From Nymphaea colorata (lineage: Eukaryota > Streptophyta > Magnoliopsida > Nymphaeales > Nymphaeaceae), in assembly GCF_008831285.2 (NCBI RefSeq), contig NC_045150.1, positions 12,011,868 to 12,075,867 on the forward strand: a stretch of 64,000 nucleotides of DNA. Reading direction: 5' to 3'. A program made the position numbers and the translations under genes. Within the stretch, counting starts at the first letter, position 1, and each line of letters starts with the position of its first letter. Below the pieces are notes generated by a model that had not been told where the DNA came from, did not search any database, and worked only from the letters and a program-made list of their open reading frames with translations. This document shows positions 59,636-64,000 of the stretch, piece by piece.

Positions 59636-61009
59636 CTAACTCAACCTCGCCACTTTGGACATCTGGGATATGACCTTCGCCTGTCTCCTCAATAACAACA
59701 ACAGGCTGGAAGGTCTTACGAACATGCCTCGGGTCCCATTTCTCTTTGCATTTAATACATAAGCCCTCTTTATCATATCTTCCCTTTCTGCCTTCGAGAT
59801 ATACCCCACGGGCACTCTATCTTGGAAGGCTGGCCGGTCTTCATAAGGCTTGTTCGAACTTTTGATGGCCTTGGGTGAGGGCGGTGTGCTAGCTTTAGGT
59901 GAGGGTGGTGTGATATGCTGGGGAGAGGGCGGCTTCCCATAGTGTTTCTTCTCCCTAGGAACATCCCTGTAGGATTTCCTTATTTCCAGTCTCCTCTTCA
60001 TCTTATCCTCTTTGTGTCTAGCCACACGCATGCATTCTTGTAGCTCACGGGATGGCTGGCCTAGAACTGACAACTGAATCTCTGGCTGGAGTCCGCCAAT
60101 GAATGCCCCTACTAGGGCTTCGTCATCCCATCCTGTCACCAAACATGCAAGGCTCTCAAACTGGTCCTGATAGTCTATCACTGAACCTGTCTGCGTTAAG
60201 GACTTGAGCTGAACATTAAAATCTGCAAACCTAGAGTTTTCAAACCTGCGCATCAAGGGAGCCCTAAATTCTGCCCATGTGATGTTTGGAGTCCTGTGGG
60301 TGATATAGCGATACCATTGAAGGGCAGGTCCTCCAAGAGAAGCATAGCATAAGACAACTGATGCTCTGGGGGTACTCCCAAACACTGAAAGTATCTTTCC
60401 ACCTTATAAAGCCAATCCCTAGTGTTTTTGCCGTAGAACATAGGGCATTCTAATTTCCATGTGGGCATTCTGCCATCGAGTCCCCCTTGTCGCCTAGGAT
60501 GGAATCCATCCCTATTCTGCATTCTACGGCCACCTGGGTAGTGCCATTCACCCTCTTCTTCATCAAATTCACCCTGAAAAACGGGAGCAACAGTAGCACT
60601 ACGACCCTCTCTAGTCGGCGTGGAGAGTAGCCCTATCCCATCTATTGACCTGACTGACTGTAAGATCGTCTGCTGCATCTGACATCCTTTGCATAGCAGA
60701 TTCAGTCACTCCACCTTGCTGCTCATAAGAGGTGGTCGGTATATCATGGCTAGCTAAGGTAGGGGGTAAGGGTGGGGCACCTAGAGGAGTAACAAGCACT
60801 CTCCTCTCAAGGCTGTCAAGGCGCTCCACCACTCTGCGGTTGTCATCTCGCATCTGGCGGATGTCCTCTTGCATCAGAATCATCAGATCCATGAGGGATC
60901 TCAAAGTAACTGGCGTGACCTCTTCCCCTGCTTCAACAACTGCCCTTTCCTCTTAGACCACCTGAGACTCGATGTCCTTCGCCACCTGTTTATCTTTTCG
61001 AGGCGCCAT
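59636..61009 (-). pseudogene. gag of array member 2 (Ty3/gypsy-type), nearly full length
   Basis: Starts at ATG 61,009 and matches member 1 closely, but codon 19 or so is a stop (TAA, plus-strand TTA at 60,953-60,955) where member 1 has TCA. A one-base loss near 60,330 shifts the frame at the PALQWYRYI motif. Downstream the frame 59,636-60,385 is open: FADFNVQLKSLTQTGSVIDY, then a Pro/Ser/Lys-rich region with KPPSPQHITPPSPKA repeats. A zinc-knuckle-like GLCIKCKEKWDPRHVRK follows at about 59,715-59,770 in another frame. In it the usual last Cys is replaced by Val, so the knuckle is probably defective. Confidence 0.85.
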
Positions 61010-61070
61010 AGCTGCCAAACACAAACTGAACAATCTTCTGAAGGAAAACCGAAAACTGATCCCTGAAGAC

Positions 61071-61085
61071 TGCTCTGATACCTAC
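61071..61085 (-). promoter_or_regulatory. Primer-binding site next to LTR3
   Basis: Same GGTATCAGAGCAG motif directly after the LTR3 terminus. Together with the gag start 62 bp further on, it fixes the element's orientation as minus. Confidence 0.7.
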
Positions 61086-64000
61086 TGGTAGGACGCAGGC
61101 CGCGGGCACTGTAGCTACCCAGAAAACCCAGACTGCGCTGCCGTCCTGACCTCCCAAGATCTCTTCGGGAATGCTTTCGGCGACAGAGATACCAAGATTA
61201 CAATTCAGTTTCTACCCCACTGGGGACAAACCCATTGAATCCCCCAGGGTAAAGGTACAAGGAGGACTTTTCCCGCCTACTCTAGGTCTGAACCTACTAC
61301 ACATATGGGTTCAAGGCCTTACAACCATTGCGTACAAGAATGCCCTCAGCCTCACTCAACAAACCATTCATTCATGCCTACGCGGACAAACCATTCTCCA
61401 TCCCATAGGTAGGTCCACAGTTAAGGCTGAAAGCGAGTAAACCCACCCCGTTCTATAGGGGGAAAGTGAGGCAAACCTCGCTGGGGCTAGCCCAGCGGCA
61501 CGATCAAGGGTAGAAGACCAAGGCCCTCGGTATCCAGCAACGGATGATCAGTCGGCGAGTACCAGCTTCTTTCACGCCCCCTGTCGCTCCTTGGAAACAC
61601 CCTCAAACACAAGCAGCAGTGCAATTACCAAGAACGCAATTTACAGGAATAAAGGGGTGAGTGTAGAGGAGCTTCACCAAACGACAATAGGGACCCCCAG
61701 GAGCAAACGTAAGGGGTGAGACTGGCACCGATTAACGCCGGTGCACGCGCGCTGCCAAGCAGCCTTTGCTCCTAGCTCCTCACGGCTGGTACCTAGTGGC
61801 TCATCGAGCAGCCCTCACAATAGAAAACCAAGCCGTCAATGCGTAATCAAACAAGCAAGAACAGTTCCCAGGAGTAGAGAAGCGTCACCGTGTGCGATTA
61901 TAAACCCCGGGAGCAGATGGCAGTGGGGTGAGGCAAGCGCCGTTCAACGCCGGCGCAGGCGCGCTGCAAAGCAGCAAGTGCTCCAGGCTTCTCCACAGTC
62001 GAAGGAGAGCTCCCTGGTTTGTGCGCAGGGTGGCTCCTACTTCGCAAATTCACTAAAATCGTAGGAAGCTCCAAATTAGCTGAATTTTGGTCGAGAGCTC
62101 CCTCAGATAGTTACAAAGACACGCTCCAAATATGAGCTGCAAAGGAGCCTCCAAGCTCAGTCGAAGCCCTGAGAAAGAGCGCTGGCTGACACAGTTGCTG
62201 GCTTCAGGCGCAGGACAGGGGAGCTCATTCTTGTAAAATTCACCAAAAATCGCTCGAAGCTCGGATTGAGCTGAAATTTGGTGTGCCGATGTCTGGGATA
62301 TTTATCTAGGGACGCCCAAAAGATGGGGGGCAAAAGCCCACTCTAAGGTCCAGTCGTTGCTTCTGAAAGTGGCTGGACTATTACCCGAAACAGGGGAGAA
62401 ACTGGCAGAACAGGGCTGCGACCTTCAAAAATTCACAGCAAATCACCACGGCGTCGGATGAGGCTGAAACTTGGTAGGCAGGAGGCCATGACAATTACGT
62501 TGGGACGCCCAAAAGATGGGGGACAAAAGCCCACCCTGAGGCCAGGTCGTTCCTTCTGCAAGACGCTGGGCTGTTACCCGAAACAGGGGAGAAACGGCAG
62601 AACAGGGCAGCGGCCTTCAGAAACTCACAGGGGTTCACCAGGGCGTCGGATGAAGCTGAAACTTGGCAGGAAGGTGGCCAGGGTATTTACGAAGGGACGC
62701 CCAGATTATGGGGGGCAACAGCCCACCCGAAGGCCAGGTCGTTGGGAGGATTGGAATCGGGCCTGTTACAGGAAACAGAACTCACGGCAGGCAGCAGCGA
62801 GCTTCAAACAGAGCTCACGGCAGGTAGCAGCGAGCTTCTCCTTCCTCTCGGTTCAACCCAGCAACCAATTCCAAGCAATCTTCAGGCAGAAACGAGAAGC
62901 AACAACCAGACAAAGGGGAAGGATTCGATTCTTCACCAGAGTCTGGGGTTTTCCCCCAATTTGCCGTCGTTAAGCCATGGATCCAGCTGCTGTTCAGGTG
63001 GAGATAGCACAGAGCGCCACCAGCAAGGTCTGGTTTCCGTCTGAGGGTTCCTTGGCAGCTGTGGACGATCGAATCCTCCTCAGAAATGATCCCTGGTGTC
63101 GCCCAGGGGTGGAGAGACCAACGGCGGGTTCCCTTGGTTAAGCTGGGAACGCTTCTGCTGCGCTCGGGTGGAGGAGGCAGGGACAGCGGCGGACAGCAGC
63201 TCACGAGTTCAGGATTCCGGCAGGTGGGGTTTCAGCCTCTTTGAGTTGTCGGATCCTGCTCAGAGGTGAGCCATGGCGTCGCCCAGAAGAGCAGAAGCCA
63301 ACGGCGTTGTCCCTTGGTGAATCTGGGAATCGTTCTGCAGGCTGGTCAGGTGGAGGAGGCACGAACAGGGGCGGACAGCAACCAGCGGCCGTGGGATTCC
63401 GTCGGGTGTTCGTTGGCAGGAGTGGGCAGTCGGATCTTGCTCAGAAGTGAACCGTGGCGTCGCCCTGGAGTGGAGATGCCAACTGTGAAGCCCGTTTGCT
63501 GAAGGATCTTCCCAATTTAGTGAGGTGAAGGGAAGAACAGAGGTGAGTGGGCATGGCATGAACAGCGGCTGAGGCTTCGGGTGAAGCAGCATCGTTCAGC
63601 TGCGGTGGAGGGCGTGGGGTTTGAGTTGGAATCGGATCTGTCAAGGAGCAAGGATGCCAGGGAGTGGGGAAGCCTTCTGCAATCGGTTTGCTCCGTGGTC
63701 TTCCCAAGCTGGAGCGTGAACCAAGGAGCAAGGGCGACGAGATGCGATTTGGACTTCATGGGTGAGGTTAGAGAGTAGCGTCGTGGGTAGGGACGCACGG
63801 GGGAGGCAGATGAGCGTAGAGGGGAATCAGATGACGCGCCATGGGGCAGGGACGCGAGAGAAAAGATCGGGGAGAGAAGTAGAGAAGGGAGAAGAAGAAG
63901 TAGAAGAAGAAGAAGAGAAGAAGGAGGAGTGGCTCGAGGGAGACCACTGCAAACCCTCGGGTGGAGGAGAGAGAAACAGAAGCGAGAGGGAGATCAAGAT
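61086..64000 (-). repeat. LTR3 of the gag-protease array (continues past the window)
   Basis: The last 2.9 kb of an LTR closely matching LTR2, ending CCTACCA at 61,086. By alignment with LTR2 about 250 bp, including its TATA-like box, should lie beyond position 64,000. A small insertion (GAGCGTAGAGGGGAA) is present near 63,812 relative to LTR2. Confidence 0.8.

Larger units (their letters stand above)
48826..64000 (-). mobile_element. Tandem array of gag-protease-only Ty3/gypsy-like retroelements
   Basis: Read on the minus strand: LTR3 (from beyond 64,000 to 61,086), internal domain (61,085-58,556), LTR2 (58,555-55,514), internal domain (55,513-53,065), LTR1 (53,064-49,815), then a truncated internal domain ending at 48,826. 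The repeat period is about 5.5-5.7 kb. The LTRs are shared between neighbours, so there are three LTRs for two complete internal domains. Reverse transcriptase, RNase H and integrase are absent from both, so mobilisation would need a helper in trans. Such arrays arise by unequal recombination between LTRs or by insertion of one copy into another's LTR. Confidence 0.85.

Noticed and set aside
1-64000. tRNA, rRNA, snRNA genes and riboswitches
   Set aside because: I looked for tRNA A/B-box patterns, rRNA core sequence and similar signals and saw none that I could support. The tRNA-like match at the primer-binding sites is only the retroelement priming sequence.

Overview
This is nuclear DNA from a plant, most likely an angiosperm. 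The evidence is spliced genes with short GT-AG (and two GC-AG) introns, a plant UDP-glucose:glycoprotein glucosyltransferase, decayed copia and gypsy retrotransposons primed by initiator tRNA-Met, MITE-like and PIF/Harbinger-like elements, and a remnant of an endogenous pararetrovirus. I cannot fix the species. About 10 percent or less of the window is host coding sequence.

1-4,347: transposon debris, nested or juxtaposed: an internally deleted hAT transposase (+), the end of a copia pol plus LTR (+), a MITE-like element, and the 5' part of another copia element (-). This debris lies inside, or beyond, the intron that follows the last visible exon of the gene to the right.

4,348-21,482 (-): the 5' part of a UGGT gene (EBS1 type), the ER folding sensor that reglucosylates misfolded glycoproteins. 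Twenty exons (170, 447, 154, 172, 74, 97, 113, 116, 58, 153, 99, 168, 69, 77, 163, 135, 106, 95, 122 and 211 nt) join without a stop or phase error into 933 codons. The C-terminal part, including the GT24 catalytic domain, is not in the window. Introns hold microsatellites, duplications and MITE-like elements. The promoter and leader are at 21,483-21,800.

22,100-28,480: repetitive or anonymous DNA, including an LTR-type edge at about 25,653. 28,487-33,156: a decayed Caulimoviridae-like remnant (-), an extreme AT-rich tract made of TGTTATAACA-like words, a tandem repeat of about 115 bp, and a 216-bp-arm inverted repeat. 34,133-36,842: a split duplication and a 1,440-bp TIR element with TAA target duplications and a 63-bp GA-rich minisatellite.

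39,150-43,213 (+): GC-richer leader and the first three exons of a VIH/PPIP5K-type inositol pyrophosphate kinase gene. Exon 3 carries an apparent 1-nt deletion and no later exon was found, so this is probably a gene fragment. 43,214-48,825: tandem duplications and unidentified exon-like ORFs.

48,826-64,000 (-): a tandem retrotransposon array, read on the minus strand as LTR3 - gag-protease - LTR2 - gag-protease - LTR1 - truncated gag. The LTRs are about 3.0-3.25 kb, each internal domain only about 2.5 kb, and reverse transcriptase, RNase H and integrase are absent. It is the most structurally unusual part of the window.
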